Source: RGIG250 sp045616885
GTDB lineage: Bacteria > Bacillota > Negativicutes > Selenomonadales > Selenomonadaceae
Reading direction: 5' to 3'
DNA: 39,504 nucleotides
Assembly: GCA_045616885.1 (NCBI GenBank)
Contig: JAZLHS010000124.1
Span: 1 to 39,504, forward strand
Part shown: piece by piece, positions 31,623-39,504 of the stretch
How the letters are laid out: each line of letters starts with the position of its first letter
Position numbering within the stretch: position 1 is the stretch's first letter
Notes under the pieces: generated by a model
Seen by the model: only the letters and a program-made list of their open reading frames with translations
What the model was told of the DNA's origin: nothing
Databases searched by the model: none
Program-made: the position numbers and the translations under genes

Positions 31623-32870
31623 TTATTCGTAGAGAGGATACTTCTTGCAGAGTGCATCGACGCGGGCGCGAGCCTCGTTCTTTGCCTCCTCGCTCTCCGG
31701 GTTCTCAAGAACCAGAGCGATGATAGCAGCAACCTCTGCCATATCCTCTTCCTTGAAGCCACGGCTGGTGAGAGCCGGGCTGCCCAGACGGAGACCGCTG
31801 GTGACGAACGGAGAGAGCTTCTCGAAGGGGATGGTGTTCTTGTTGGCGGTGATGTTTACCTCATCGAGAACATTCTGAGCTACCTTACCGGTGATGTTCT
31901 TGTTGGTGAGGTCAACCAGCATCAGGTGGTTGTCGGTGCCGCCGGATACGAGGCGGAAGCCGCGGTCGGTAAGACCCTTGGCGAGAGCCTGAGCGTTCTT
32001 AATAATCTGAGCCTGATAGTCCTTGAACTCGTCGGTGAGAGCTTCGCCGAGAGCAACGGCCTTGGCTGCGATGACGTGCATGAGCGGACCGCCCTGGATG
32101 CCGGGGAAAATGGCCTTGTTGAACTGCTGACCGAACTCAGCGTCACGGCACATGATGAGACCGCCGCGAGGTCCGCGAAGGGTCTTGTGGGTGGTGGTGG
32201 TAACTACATCAGCATAGGGTACCGGAGACGGATGGAGTCCGGCAGCTACGAGACCGGCGATGTGAGCGATATCTACCATGAGATATGCGCCGACCTTCTT
32301 GGCGATTTCGCCGAGGCGGGGGAAGTCGATGACGCGGGGATATGCAGAAGCACCGGCAACAATCATCTTGGGCTTGCATTCCATAGCAGTCTTTTCGAGA
32401 GCATCGTAGTCGATGACTTCGCTGCCTTCAGCAACGCCGTAGGAAACGATATTGAAGTACTTGCCGCTCATGTTTACCGGTGAACCGTGGGAGAGATGTC
32501 CGCCATCGGTGAGGTTCATACCCATAACGGTATCGCCGGGGGTCAGGAGAGCGAAGAATACAGCCATGTTGGCCTGTGCGCCGGAGTGGGGCTGTACGTT
32601 GACATACTCTACGCCGAAGAGCTTCTTGGCGCGGTCGATAGCCAGCTGCTCAGCGACATCTACGAATTCGCAGCCACCGTAGTAGCGCTTGCCGGGATAG
32701 CCCTCAGCATACTTGTTGGTGAGAACGCTGCCCTGAGCTTCCATAACAGCCTTAGAGACGATGTTCTCGGATGCGATAAGCTCCAGCTTGGTGCGCTGAC
32801 GGCCGAGCTCTTTATCGATGGCTTCAGCGACAGCAGGGTCAACTTTTTTCAGTTCATCCATCATTGCCAT
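31623..32870 (-). CDS. glyA: Serine hydroxymethyltransferase
   Basis: PLP enzyme that interconverts serine and glycine with transfer of a one-carbon unit to tetrahydrofolate. 415 residues from ATG 32870, where GGAGG lies eight bases upstream; an in-frame ATG at 32885 lacks one. Marks: LELIASENIVSKAV near the N-terminus, YAEGYPGKRYYGGCEFVD, NVQPHSGAQANMAVF, and the PLP lysine in VTTTTHKTLRGPRGG at about residue 225. rpiB lies 29 bp upstream on the same transcript. It produces methylene-tetrahydrofolate, the cofactor PanB uses, though the genes are separated by the repeat cluster. Confidence 0.98.
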   Translation of the reverse strand: MAMMDELKKVDPAVAEAIDKELGRQRTKLELIASENIVSKAVMEAQGSVLTNKYAEGYPGKRYYGGCEFVDVAEQLAIDRAKKLFGVEYVNVQPHSGAQANMAVFFALLTPGDTVMGMNLTDGGHLSHGSPVNMSGKYFNIVSYGVAEGSEVIDYDALEKTAMECKPKMIVAGASAYPRVIDFPRLGEIAKKVGAYLMVDIAHIAGLVAAGLHPSPVPYADVVTTTTHKTLRGPRGGLIMCRDAEFGQQFNKAIFPGIQGGPLMHVIAAKAVALGEALTDEFKDYQAQIIKNAQALAKGLTDRGFRLVSGGTDNHLMLVDLTNKNITGKVAQNVLDEVNITANKNTIPFEKLSPFVTSGLRLGSPALTSRGFKEEDMAEVAAIIALVLENPESEEAKNEARARVDALCKKYPLYE

Positions 32871-32899
32871 TGTGTTTTCCTCCAATTCGATTTCAAAAT

Positions 32900-33367
32900 T
32901 TATTTATTTTCTAAATCCATTATTTTACCTACGCGGCGAGCGTGACGCCCTCCGGCAAAGGTAGAGGATAAATACGCACGGATTATCTCTACAGCCGGGC
33001 CGGGTCCGGTAACGCGGCCGCCCATGCAGATGACATTGGCATCATTGTGCTCACGGGACATCTTGGCACTGAATGCATCGGTGCAGAGGGCGGCACGAAT
33101 GCCGTTTATCTTGTTGGCCGCAATGGAAATGCCGATGCCGGTACCGCAGAGGAGAATACCTCTCTCGGCGCGGCCTTCGTTGATTTCCTTGCAGAGTTTC
33201 TCGGCGATGTCCGGGTAGTCTACAGAATCGGCAGTGTAGGTGCCGATATCATTTACTTCAATAGGGTCGTTTGCATCCAGAGGACTGACGGCCAGCTCGG
33301 CGAGGAATTTCTTGATTTCTTCCTTCAGCTCCAGAGCGCCGTGGTCACAGCCGATGACCAGCTTCAT
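32900..33367 (-). CDS. rpiB: Ribose 5-phosphate isomerase B
   Basis: Isomerises ribose 5-phosphate and ribulose 5-phosphate in the pentose phosphate pathway. 155 residues from ATG 33367, with AAGGG about nine bases upstream; an in-frame TTG at 33385 is less likely. KLVIGCDHGALELKEEIKKFL is the RpiB N-terminus. The active-site cysteine is in GILLCGTGIGISIAANK at about residue 70, and SREHNDANVICMGGRV supplies the conserved histidine. The C-terminus is AGGRHARRVGKI. First gene of the rpiB-glyA unit, served by the promoter at 33403-33431. The rpiB-glyA pairing near prfA and tsaC is conserved in Firmicutes. Confidence 0.95.
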   Translation of the reverse strand: MKLVIGCDHGALELKEEIKKFLAELAVSPLDANDPIEVNDIGTYTADSVDYPDIAEKLCKEINEGRAERGILLCGTGIGISIAANKINGIRAALCTDAFSAKMSREHNDANVICMGGRVTGPGPAVEIIRAYLSSTFAGGRHARRVGKIMDLENK

Positions 33368-33402
33368 AACTGTCATCCCTTTCAAAAATGATAATTAAAA
33401 AC

Positions 33403-33431
33403 ATTGTAGCATAAAAGTCAGGGAGTGTGAA
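33403..33431 (-). promoter_or_regulatory. SigA promoter of rpiB-glyA
   Basis: On the minus strand: TTCACA (33431-33426), 17-bp spacer, TACAAT (33408-33403) with TGC before it (extended -10). Leader of about 30 nt. Confidence 0.75.
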
Positions 33432-33459
33432 TAGGTCTGACAATGTATACGGATTGGAA

Positions 33460-34521
33460 TTAAATAATTCTTCCTCCGGCTGCCTTCCGCAATCTGTTCA
33501 TGATGGCAACCCCTAGTCCCTCATCGGGAACGACGGGACAGAGCAAGCTGTCCACCGGCAGCTCATCGAAAAATCTCAGACTGTCATAGAGACCGGCAGC
33601 AATCTCCCGTAGGCTTTCCCGGCTGCCTATAGAGCATTTGTAATCGCTCTCAAAGTCAGGATAGTCCTCGGCAAAGAGAAGTACGCCTACCTGCTCACCG
33701 GCAGCCACCCGCCGCCGATACTCTGTCCTGAGAGCTTCTCCGTCCGTGACAAGAGTCAGCGGTGCCTTGGGGGCATAATGAGTATATTTCATACCGGGAG
33801 CCATCGGTGCCCGCTTCAGTCCGGCTTCCGGCTCAGGTTTATTTTTCACTGCCGCCAACTTCACCGTACCGATTATCTCCCGGAGCATTTCCTCAGTGAT
33901 TGCCCCCGGACGCAAAATGGTGACAGTATCTTCTCCGTCGGCTTCGGTACAGTCAACGATAGTCGACTCGATACCCCAGTCAGTAGAGCCGCCGTCAAGG
34001 ACAGCTCCTATCCTGCCCGATAAGTCATGGCAAACAGTCTCTCCATTGGTGGGACTGGGACGACCTGATATGTTGGCACTTGGCGCTGCTATCGGCAAGT
34101 CGGTCGCCAATATCAGGTCTCTTGCCACCGGATGGTCAGGCATCCGTACAGCCACCGTATCCAGTCCGCCGGTAACAGCATCGGGAACACAGGCTGCCCG
34201 GGGCAGGATGACTGTTATTGGGCCGGGCATGAAAGCGGCAAAAATCTTCTCCGCTGTGGCTGTGACCCGGCTGACGATATTCTTTATTCCGGCGAAGTCT
34301 GCTACATGAAGAATCAGCGGGTTATCGGAGGGACGACCCTTCGCTTCATATATTTTGCGGCAGGCTCTCTCGTCCAGTCCGTTCCCTCCGAGGCCATAAA
34401 CCGTCTCGGTGGGGAACGCCACCAGCTCACCCGCTTTGAGCAGCTCTGCCCCCCGGCTGATGGCCCGGCGGTACTCCGGACTGCCGGAGTCCTTCACATT
34501 GTATATTTCGGTGTTCATCAT
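33460..34521 (-). CDS. tsaC: Threonylcarbamoyl-AMP synthase, long Sua5 form
   Basis: Makes threonylcarbamoyl-AMP from threonine, bicarbonate and ATP for the t6A37 modification of ANN-decoding tRNAs. 353 residues: a YrdC domain (~15-205; VAFPTETVYGLGGNGLD, IYEAKGRPSDNPLILHV, APSANISGRPSPTNGE) plus a C-terminal Sua5 domain (~235-345; KRAPMAPGMKYTHYAPKAPLTLV is its usual opening). This is the YwlC/Sua5 type rather than short TsaC. The ATG at 34521 overlaps the prmC stop (ATGA), so translation is coupled. A second ATG directly follows and could be used. Last gene of the yqhQ-prfA-prmC-tsaC unit. Confidence 0.95.
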   Translation of the reverse strand: MMNTEIYNVKDSGSPEYRRAISRGAELLKAGELVAFPTETVYGLGGNGLDERACRKIYEAKGRPSDNPLILHVADFAGIKNIVSRVTATAEKIFAAFMPGPITVILPRAACVPDAVTGGLDTVAVRMPDHPVARDLILATDLPIAAPSANISGRPSPTNGETVCHDLSGRIGAVLDGGSTDWGIESTIVDCTEADGEDTVTILRPGAITEEMLREIIGTVKLAAVKNKPEPEAGLKRAPMAPGMKYTHYAPKAPLTLVTDGEALRTEYRRRVAAGEQVGVLLFAEDYPDFESDYKCSIGSRESLREIAAGLYDSLRFFDELPVDSLLCPVVPDEGLGVAIMNRLRKAAGGRII

Positions 34522-35387
34522 TTTTTCTTCATTATCACTACGCGGGGATGACCGGCCAAGTCACGGATGACATTGATGCTCTCCGGGGCATAGGCTCCTG
34601 CCTGTCGTCCCAGTCCGGCTACCTGCTCGCCCTGCTCGGCGCCAATCTCCACCGCCAGAAATCCGCCCGGCTCCAGATAATCGGGGGCTTCATCAATCAG
34701 CCGCCGATAAAAATCAAGTCCGTCCGCGCCGCCGCAGAGAGCCAGCTCCGGCTCCGCCTGCACCTCCGGCGGCAGGGATGCCATTTCATCTTTTCTTATG
34801 TACGGCGGATTTGAAAGAATAGCTGTGCATTTTGTTCCCGGCTCCAATGCTCCGAACAAATCTCCCTGTCGGACAGTGACCCACTCTGCCGCCGCCAATA
34901 CTTCGGCATTTTTCTCGGCTACGGCCAGTGCCTCGGTCGAAATATCGGTTGCTGTCATTTTGACCCTGCCCTTCATTTCAAGGGCAACGGTTATGGCGAT
35001 AGCTCCGGTGCCGGTACAGATATCCGCTACCTTCAGGTCATCACCGGAGTATTTCTTCAGCTCCGTGACAGCCGTCTCTACCAGTATCTCGGTGTCCGGC
35101 TGCGGCACCAGCGTGTCATGAGTGACGATGAAATCCCGACCGAAGAACTCTCTCCGACCGAGGATATAAGCCACCGGCTCACGCTTGCCGCGTCGCCGTA
35201 CCAGCTCGCGAAACTCATCCAGCTCCGTCTCCTGAAGTGGCTGGTCAAAATGGGTATACAGCTGTATGCGGGACAATCCCAGCACTTCGCCCAACAGCAG
35301 CTCGGCATCAAGGCGAGGACTTTCTATTCCCTTCTTTTGAAAAAAATCTGCTGTAATGGTCAGCAGCTCAGTAACAGTACGGGCCAT
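34518..35387 (-). CDS. prmC: Release factor glutamine N5-methyltransferase PrmC
   Basis: Methylates the glutamine of the GGQ motif in release factors RF1 and RF2 using S-adenosylmethionine. 289 residues: an N-terminal helical release-factor-binding domain (~1-85; ESPRLDAELLLGEVLGLSRIQLYTHFDQPL), then a Rossmann-like methyltransferase. The SAM loop is VADICTGTGAIAITVAL at about 118-134 and the catalytic signature is NPPYI in AILSNPPYIRKDE. Its substrate gene prfA is 30 bp upstream, and tsaC overlaps its end, a conserved Firmicute order. Confidence 0.97.
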   Translation of the reverse strand: MARTVTELLTITADFFQKKGIESPRLDAELLLGEVLGLSRIQLYTHFDQPLQETELDEFRELVRRRGKREPVAYILGRREFFGRDFIVTHDTLVPQPDTEILVETAVTELKKYSGDDLKVADICTGTGAIAITVALEMKGRVKMTATDISTEALAVAEKNAEVLAAAEWVTVRQGDLFGALEPGTKCTAILSNPPYIRKDEMASLPPEVQAEPELALCGGADGLDFYRRLIDEAPDYLEPGGFLAVEIGAEQGEQVAGLGRQAGAYAPESINVIRDLAGHPRVVIMKKK

Positions 35388-35417
35388 ACACAGACTCCTA
35401 TCTGCGGCAATGCTCTG

Positions 35418-36488
35418 TCAGTGGTTTTCCTTCAGTCGTTCCGTCTGGTCAGCGGTGATAAGGGCATTTATCAGCTCATCGAGATCACCGGCAATAACAT
35501 CGTCCAGACGGTGCAGGGTCAGACCGATACGGTGGTCGGTAACACGCCCCTGCGGGAAGTTGTAGGTACGGATTCGCTGACTCCGGTCGCCGGTTCCTAC
35601 CTGCGCCTTGCGGTCGGCAGCCATCGCGTTGTTCTGCTCGGTCTGTAGCTTCTCGTAGAGACGGGCTCTGAGAACCAGCATTGCTTTATCTTTATTTTTC
35701 CGCTGGGACTTCTCATCCTGACAGGTGACTACCATGCCGGTAGGAAGATGGGTGATGCGGATAGCCGTCTCCGTCCTGTTTACATACTGCCCGCCGGCAC
35801 CGGAGGCACAGTATGTATCGATGCGCAGCTCATCGGGGCGAATGTCTATCTCGACTTCCTCCGCCTCCGGCAGAACCGCCACCGTGACTGCACTTGTCTG
35901 TATCCTTCCCTGCGATTCCGTGGTGGGGATACGCTGGACTCGATGAGTCCCCCGCTCATATTTCATCCGGCTGAAGGCTCCGTATCCCTCGATGGAGAAG
36001 GATACTGTCTTGAAGCCCCCCAGCTCAGTCTCGTTCGCTTCGATTATTTCTGTCCGCCAGCCACGGCTCTCGGCGTAGCGGGAGTACATACGAAGGAGGT
36101 CAGCGGCAAAGAGAGCCGCTTCCTCGCCGCCGACACCGCCACGTATTTCCACGATGACCGATTTATCGTCATTGGGGTCCTTCGGCAGCAGCAGGCGTGG
36201 CAGGTCAGCCTCTATCTTTTCCTTTTCATCCCGGAGCGTGGACAGCTCATCTGCGGCCATATCCCGCAGCTCTTTATCGGAGGAGCTGTCATCAAGAATC
36301 AGCTTCGCCTCTTCTATTCCGTCATTTATTTCCCGGTACCGGGCAATAGTCTGCGCCACCGGCGTGAGGCTGGCGTGCTCCTGAGAGAGCTTTCTGTATT
36401 TATCTACATCGGCTATTATCGTCGGGTCAGCCAGCATTGATTCCAGCTCACGGTATTTTGATTCAAGGGCGAGAAGTCTCTTCAGCAT
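35418..36488 (-). CDS. prfA: Peptide chain release factor 1
   Basis: RF1 recognises UAA and UAG stop codons and triggers peptide release. 356 residues, normal length. An N-terminal helical domain is followed by RVQRIPTTESQGRIQTSAVTVAVLPE, which holds the codon-reading PxT tripeptide in the form PTT. The catalytic GGQ is in CASGAGGQYVNRTETAIRITHLPTG at about residue 230, the glutamine PrmC methylates. AGAGGA precedes ATG 36488, only 3 bp after the yqhQ stop codon. Confidence 0.98.
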   Translation of the reverse strand: MLKRLLALESKYRELESMLADPTIIADVDKYRKLSQEHASLTPVAQTIARYREINDGIEEAKLILDDSSSDKELRDMAADELSTLRDEKEKIEADLPRLLLPKDPNDDKSVIVEIRGGVGGEEAALFAADLLRMYSRYAESRGWRTEIIEANETELGGFKTVSFSIEGYGAFSRMKYERGTHRVQRIPTTESQGRIQTSAVTVAVLPEAEEVEIDIRPDELRIDTYCASGAGGQYVNRTETAIRITHLPTGMVVTCQDEKSQRKNKDKAMLVLRARLYEKLQTEQNNAMAADRKAQVGTGDRSQRIRTYNFPQGRVTDHRIGLTLHRLDDVIAGDLDELINALITADQTERLKENH

Positions 36489-36491
36489 ATA

Positions 36492-37463
36492 TTATTCCTC
36501 TATTGTTTCCGAGGCCACGGATGGACTCAGTTCATTCTCATCACTTAGGGGCGCCATCCCATATCGGAGATTGATGTAGCTGCCGCTGCCGGCCGGAATA
36601 TCTTCCTCCGCCAGTACGGCCTTCAGGGATTCGATGGCTACCTCTACCATTTCATCGCCCGGCTCATTGGTGGTGAGACGCTGGAGCCAGAGACCCGGCA
36701 GGATGAAAATGTGCATCAGACCATTGGGATGCTTGCCCGCCAGTCTGATAAGCTCGTAGGAAATACCGGCAATGACCGGCAGCAGCACGATGCGGCTGAC
36801 GATACGCTCTACCAGACTGGGCCAGCCCAGAAAGGCAAAGACGAAAATGCTGACAATCATGACGATAAGCAGGAACGCCGTACCGCAGCGGGGATGGAAG
36901 CGGGAGCACTTCTGAACATTGGCTACCGTCAGAGCCTCACCCTTTTCAAAGCAGTGAATGGTCTTGTGCTCGGCTCCGTGGTACTGGAATACCCGATAGA
37001 TACCTTCCATGCGGGAGATAGAAAAAATGTAGATAAGGAACACAGACAGGCGGAGACAGCCCTCAAAAATATTCAGATAGAAGGGATCCTCGGTGACGGC
37101 GTGAAAATACTTCACCGCGTATGTGGGAATAGCGACAAACAGCACCGCAGCCAGCACAAAAGCGAAAATCATGGTCATGACTACTTCGCTGTCGGACATT
37201 TCCTCGTCGTCCTCTCCGGCCATCTGGGCAGAGTATGACAGGGAACGCATTCCCAGCACCAGTGATTCTCCCAGCGACACTATCCCACGCAGGAACGGTG
37301 CCTTAAATATAGGATAGCGGTCGCCGAGACTTTCTACCGGCTTCACCTGAACGGCAATGTGTCCATTTGCTTCACGGACTGCCGTAGCCACGCTGCCGGG
37401 GGCTCGCATCATTACGCCCTCGATAACAGCCTGACCGCCAACTGTTGGTTTTTCCTCTGACAT
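36492..37463 (-). CDS. yqhQ: YqhQ-like DUF1385 membrane protein
   Basis: 323 residues. The N-terminus VGGQAVIEGVMMRAPGSVATAVRE is the DUF1385 signature. Hydrophobic helices lie at about 88-112 (VVMTMIFAFVLAAVLFVAIPTYAV), 130-145, 205-225 and 235-252, so it is an integral membrane protein. A conserved YRVFQYHGAEHKTIHCFEKGE segment with histidines suggests a metal or catalytic site. Biochemical function is not established. The gene usually stands between rpmE and prfA in Firmicutes, as here. GAGGTC lies ahead of ATG 37463. No promoter for this unit was clear in the 206-bp gap to rpmE. Confidence 0.93.
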   Translation of the reverse strand: MSEEKPTVGGQAVIEGVMMRAPGSVATAVREANGHIAVQVKPVESLGDRYPIFKAPFLRGIVSLGESLVLGMRSLSYSAQMAGEDDEEMSDSEVVMTMIFAFVLAAVLFVAIPTYAVKYFHAVTEDPFYLNIFEGCLRLSVFLIYIFSISRMEGIYRVFQYHGAEHKTIHCFEKGEALTVANVQKCSRFHPRCGTAFLLIVMIVSIFVFAFLGWPSLVERIVSRIVLLPVIAGISYELIRLAGKHPNGLMHIFILPGLWLQRLTTNEPGDEMVEVAIESLKAVLAEEDIPAGSGSYINLRYGMAPLSDENELSPSVASETIEE

Positions 37464-37612
37464 TTATTGACCTCACTATTGCATACTAATTCAATGTAAC
37501 AATTTATTTTACCACAAAGGGCGGCGAGTGCCTATAGCAGTGTATAAAAAAGGGCGCAGCGAAAACGACGGCGCAGTTATCTGACCTGCACCCAGTATCT
37601 AAGTTAAGGTAG

Positions 37613-37644
37613 CAAAAAAGGATGTCGCCTAAGCGACAGCCTTT
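37613..37644 (-). terminator. Terminator of rpmE
   Basis: Hairpin GTCGC/GCGAC extended across a mismatch by AAGG/CCTT (37618-37643); on the minus strand TTTTTTGC follows. It lies 26 bp after the rpmE stop. Confidence 0.75.
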
Positions 37645-37669
37645 GATGACTGAATAGCAATTCGAGAAA

Positions 37670-37870
37670 TTACTTGCGGCCATAACGCTTGTTGAACTTC
37701 TCGATACGGCCACCGGCAGCGACATCACGCTGACGACCAGTGAAGAACGGATGGCACTTGGAGCATACGTCTACACGGAGCTCAGTGGCAGTGGAACCGG
37801 TCATGAAAGTGTTACCGCAACCGCAGATAACCTTGCAATCCTGATACTGAGGATGGATTCCTTCGCGCAT
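37670..37870 (-). CDS. rpmE: 50S ribosomal protein L31, zinc-ribbon type
   Basis: 66 residues, a component of the large ribosomal subunit. It keeps all four zinc-binding cysteines: two in VICGCGNTF and two in VDVCSKCHPFFTG, so it is the zinc-containing (RpmE) rather than the zinc-free (YtiA) form. The usual end RIEKFNKRYGRK is present. GAGGTG lies seven bases before ATG 37870. It has its own promoter at 38008-38036 and an unusually long, foldable 5' leader of about 130 nt. Confidence 0.98.
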   Translation of the reverse strand: MREGIHPQYQDCKVICGCGNTFMTGSTATELRVDVCSKCHPFFTGRQRDVAAGGRIEKFNKRYGRK

Positions 37871-37883
37871 TATTTACACCTCT

Positions 37884-37957
37884 CTTTTCCCCGGTTGGGA
37901 GTGATACAAGCCCACTCTGCGCAGGCTTGGTGCCAAGCTTCCCGTTTTGGGGAAAAG
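37884..37957 (-). promoter_or_regulatory. Structured leader of rpmE, possible L31 autoregulatory element
   Basis: In the leader, CTTTTCCCC and GGGGAAAAG (37949-37957 and 37884-37892) pair perfectly over nine bases, placing the 3' arm directly before the ribosome-binding site. Inside are two hairpins, GCTTGG/CCAAGC (37925-37938) and GAGTG/CACTC (37899-37917). The shape is a branched junction. Ribosomal protein L31 leaders of several types are known in bacteria; whether this matches one was not tested. Confidence 0.5.
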
Positions 37958-38007
37958 CCGGTCATTAGCATTGTAAACAGACGACAATTCGTCCATTACG
38001 ATTGAAT

Positions 38008-38036
38008 AGTATAGCATAGGCTTTTAGCTAATGCAA
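38008..38036 (-). promoter_or_regulatory. SigA promoter of rpmE
   Basis: On the minus strand: TTGCAT (38036-38031), 17-bp spacer, TATACT (38013-38008) with TGC before it. Start near 38001. Confidence 0.75.
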
Positions 38037-38049
38037 GAGAAATTATTGG

Positions 38050-38820
38050 TTAAATATAGTATTCTATGTTCTTCTCCCGAACCAGATGGAATGCCTTGAA
38101 TATCTTTTCCCGGTAGCGCTGGAAATCCTCTCCGGAACGATCCTGTACCAGATTTCTCTCGATAGGAAGAATCGTATGAACTCTGCCGGGATGAGCGTCC
38201 ATGATAAACACCCTGTTCCCCAGAAAGATAGCTTCGTCGATGTCATGGGTAACAAAAATAACGCTCATTTCCCGGTCGGAGCAAATCTTCAGCAGCAGCT
38301 CCTGAAGTTCCATACGAGTGAAATTATCCAGTGCCCCAAAGGGTTCATCCATGAATAGTATTTCCGGCTCAAGCGACAGACTGCGGGCGATAGCCGTCCG
38401 CTGACGCATACCGCCGGACAGTTCATGGATAAAGGATCCCTCGTAACCATCCAAATGCATCAGGTGAAGGTATTCCAAGGCTCGCTCCCGGCATTCTGCT
38501 TTGCTGTACTTCTTTTGCAGCTCCATGCCAAAGGCAACATTTTCCAGCACCGTCTTCCACGGGAAAAGGGCGTAGTCCTGAAAGACGAAGGCACATTCCG
38601 GCTGCGGCTCCGACACAAGCCGCCCTTTTTGCACGATGCTGCCTTCGTCCGGCAAGTCAAGACCTGACATCAGCCGCAGCAAGGTACTTTTGCCGCAGCC
38701 GGACGGCCCCAGCAGACAGACAAACTCATTGTGTCCTATTTCCAAGGAAACATTGTCGAGTATTAGTGTCTGTTCCTCGCCGCGCTTAAAAGCTTTACTA
38801 ACATTCTTTACCTCCAGCAT
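38050..38820 (-). CDS. ABC transporter ATPase, nitrate/sulfonate/taurine type
   Basis: 256 residues from ATG 38820; GGAGG lies eight bases upstream, whereas the in-frame GTG at 38829 abuts that site and is rejected. Walker A GPSGCGKST (~40-48), Q-loop FVFQDYALFPW, signature LSGGMRQR, Walker B ILFMDEPFGALD and the switch histidine in FVTHDIDEA are all intact. The sequence is of the SsuB/TauB/NrtD group, which energises uptake of sulfonates, taurine, nitrate, cyanate or pyrimidine precursors. The permease gene ends 15 bp upstream. The binding protein is presumably beyond the window, so the substrate is open. No terminator was seen before the rpmE promoter. Confidence 0.9.
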   Translation of the reverse strand: MLEVKNVSKAFKRGEEQTLILDNVSLEIGHNEFVCLLGPSGCGKSTLLRLMSGLDLPDEGSIVQKGRLVSEPQPECAFVFQDYALFPWKTVLENVAFGMELQKKYSKAECRERALEYLHLMHLDGYEGSFIHELSGGMRQRTAIARSLSLEPEILFMDEPFGALDNFTRMELQELLLKICSDREMSVIFVTHDIDEAIFLGNRVFIMDAHPGRVHTILPIERNLVQDRSGEDFQRYREKIFKAFHLVREKNIEYYI

Positions 38821-38835
38821 CCTGCTCACCTCCGT

Positions 38836-39504
38836 TCATTCGCCTGCCCTGTCCTGCCAGCGCAGCAGGTGTCGCTGAATTCTTTCAAATATCCACATCA
38901 CAGCTGTGACGACCATCCCGATGAAGATTATGCCGACTATCACCTTTCCGTAATCACCGAAATCGGAATAGTATTTTACATACCAGCCTATACCGGATGT
39001 AGCGCCTATCATTTCCGCCGAAGTCAGCAGAATAAATGAAAAGATAAGACCGACGCCGCAGCCTGTCAGCACCTGGGGAGTAATGGCCGGCAAAATGATA
39101 GCAAACAGCATCTCCCGCTCGGTCACGTGCAGCATTCTGGCCGCGTCTATCAGCTTCCGGTCAATCTGCACCGTGGCATTCAGCGTACTGACAAAGATTG
39201 GCCAGAAGGCCCCGATGAATATGACGAATATCGACGCCAGCTTAAATGTCGGCAGCAGTGCGATGGCATAGGGAATGTAAACAATGGGCGGTACAGAGCT
39301 CATTACCTTTGCGATAGGATGTACCGCACGGAAAAGTCTCTGCCTCCAGCCTGTCAGCAACCCCAAAGGGATAGCTGTTATTAGTGCCAGACCGTAAGCA
39401 CTTCCCAGCAGCTCCATGGAGCTCATCAGGCCCTGAATGATTTCCGGAACATTGTCAACGAAAAGCTGCAGCACATACCCCGGAGTGGGAAACAAAAACG
39501 GATC
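38836..39504 (-). CDS. ABC transporter permease, SsuC/TauC type, 5' end cut by the window
   Basis: The frame is open to the window edge; the residues there (DPFLFPTPGYVLQLF) match the interior of such permeases after the first membrane helix, so the start lies outside. About 222 residues are visible with five to six helices. The ATPase-docking loop is around LIDAARMLHVTEREMLFAIILPAITPQVLTG, followed by SFILLTSAEMIGATSGIGWYV, characteristic of the nitrate/sulfonate/taurine permease family. It forms the channel for the importer whose ATPase is 15 bp downstream. A TTG at 39495 could be mistaken for a start. Confidence 0.88.
   Translation of the reverse strand, partial: DPFLFPTPGYVLQLFVDNVPEIIQGLMSSMELLGSAYGLALITAIPLGLLTGWRQRLFRAVHPIAKVMSSVPPIVYIPYAIALLPTFKLASIFVIFIGAFWPIFVSTLNATVQIDRKLIDAARMLHVTEREMLFAIILPAITPQVLTGCGVGLIFSFILLTSAEMIGATSGIGWYVKYYSDFGDYGKVIVGIIFIGMVVTAVMWIFERIQRHLLRWQDRAGE

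Noticed and set aside
38050..38820. The ABC ATPase as the missing ModC
   Set aside because: Its sequence is of the SsuB/TauB/NrtD group and it is coupled to its own permease.

Overview
The window looks like a chromosomal segment from a Negativicute (diderm Firmicute; Selenomonas/Veillonella relatives). This is an inference. It carries lipid A genes (lpxD and an LpxL/HtrB-type acyltransferase) and three OmpH/Skp-type periplasmic proteins, which imply an outer membrane. The remaining genes are Firmicute-type: the two-subunit iron-sulfur serine dehydratase, the rpmE-yqhQ-prfA-prmC-tsaC-rpiB-glyA neighbourhood, and strong SigA promoters with long Shine-Dalgarno sequences. A large pyruvate:ferredoxin oxidoreductase and a DcuC carrier point to an anaerobic fermenter that handles C4-dicarboxylates.

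Layout. 1-3.8 kb: 3' end of a divergent purF, ychF, and sdaAB-sdaAA. 3.8-11.1 kb: a cyclic-di-GMP block. A PAS-GGDEF-EAL phosphodiesterase diverges from a run of degenerate GGDEF protein, ftsH, membrane diguanylate cyclase and PilZ receptor. 11.1-15.4 kb: envelope operon on the minus strand (ompH, long ompH-like gene, ompH-like lipoprotein, lpxD, lpxL). 15.4-17.1 kb: an AAA ATPase/DUF4143 gene behind twin perfect palindromes, and a YjbR gene. 17.2-22.3 kb: nifJ/PFOR and dcuC. 22.6-24.0 kb: modB-modA without modC. 24.2-29.4 kb: an AT-richer accessory stretch holding a lipoprotein, a secreted SH3-like protein, an Rpn/PD-(D/E)XK protein, an AlbA_2/Schlafen-type regulator, two candidate non-coding RNAs, a 32-bp tandem repeat and MITE-like elements. 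29.5-31.2 kb: panB and a PanG/DUF2520-like reductase. 31.6-37.9 kb: glyA, rpiB, tsaC/sua5, prmC, prfA, yqhQ, rpmE. 38.0-39.5 kb: ATPase and permease of a nitrate/sulfonate/taurine-type ABC importer, running off the end.

How the genes work together. The c-di-GMP block contains a synthase, a phosphodiesterase, a receptor and two proteins with degenerate GGDEF domains, with the membrane protease FtsH embedded among them. The envelope operon couples lipid A acylation to periplasmic chaperones. The rpmE-to-glyA region is translation housekeeping.

The most unusual unexplained signals are these: an apparent structured RNA of about 425 nt (about 27308-27733) with its own promoter and terminator next to the AlbA_2 regulator; a compact sRNA-like unit of about 85 nt (26006-26090); the twin TTTACATCGCGATGTAAA palindromes over the promoter of the AAA_14/DUF4143 gene; a structured leader before rpmE; and two families of ~150-bp elements with terminal inverted repeats. 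All positions and pairings were read by eye; no database search or folding program was run.
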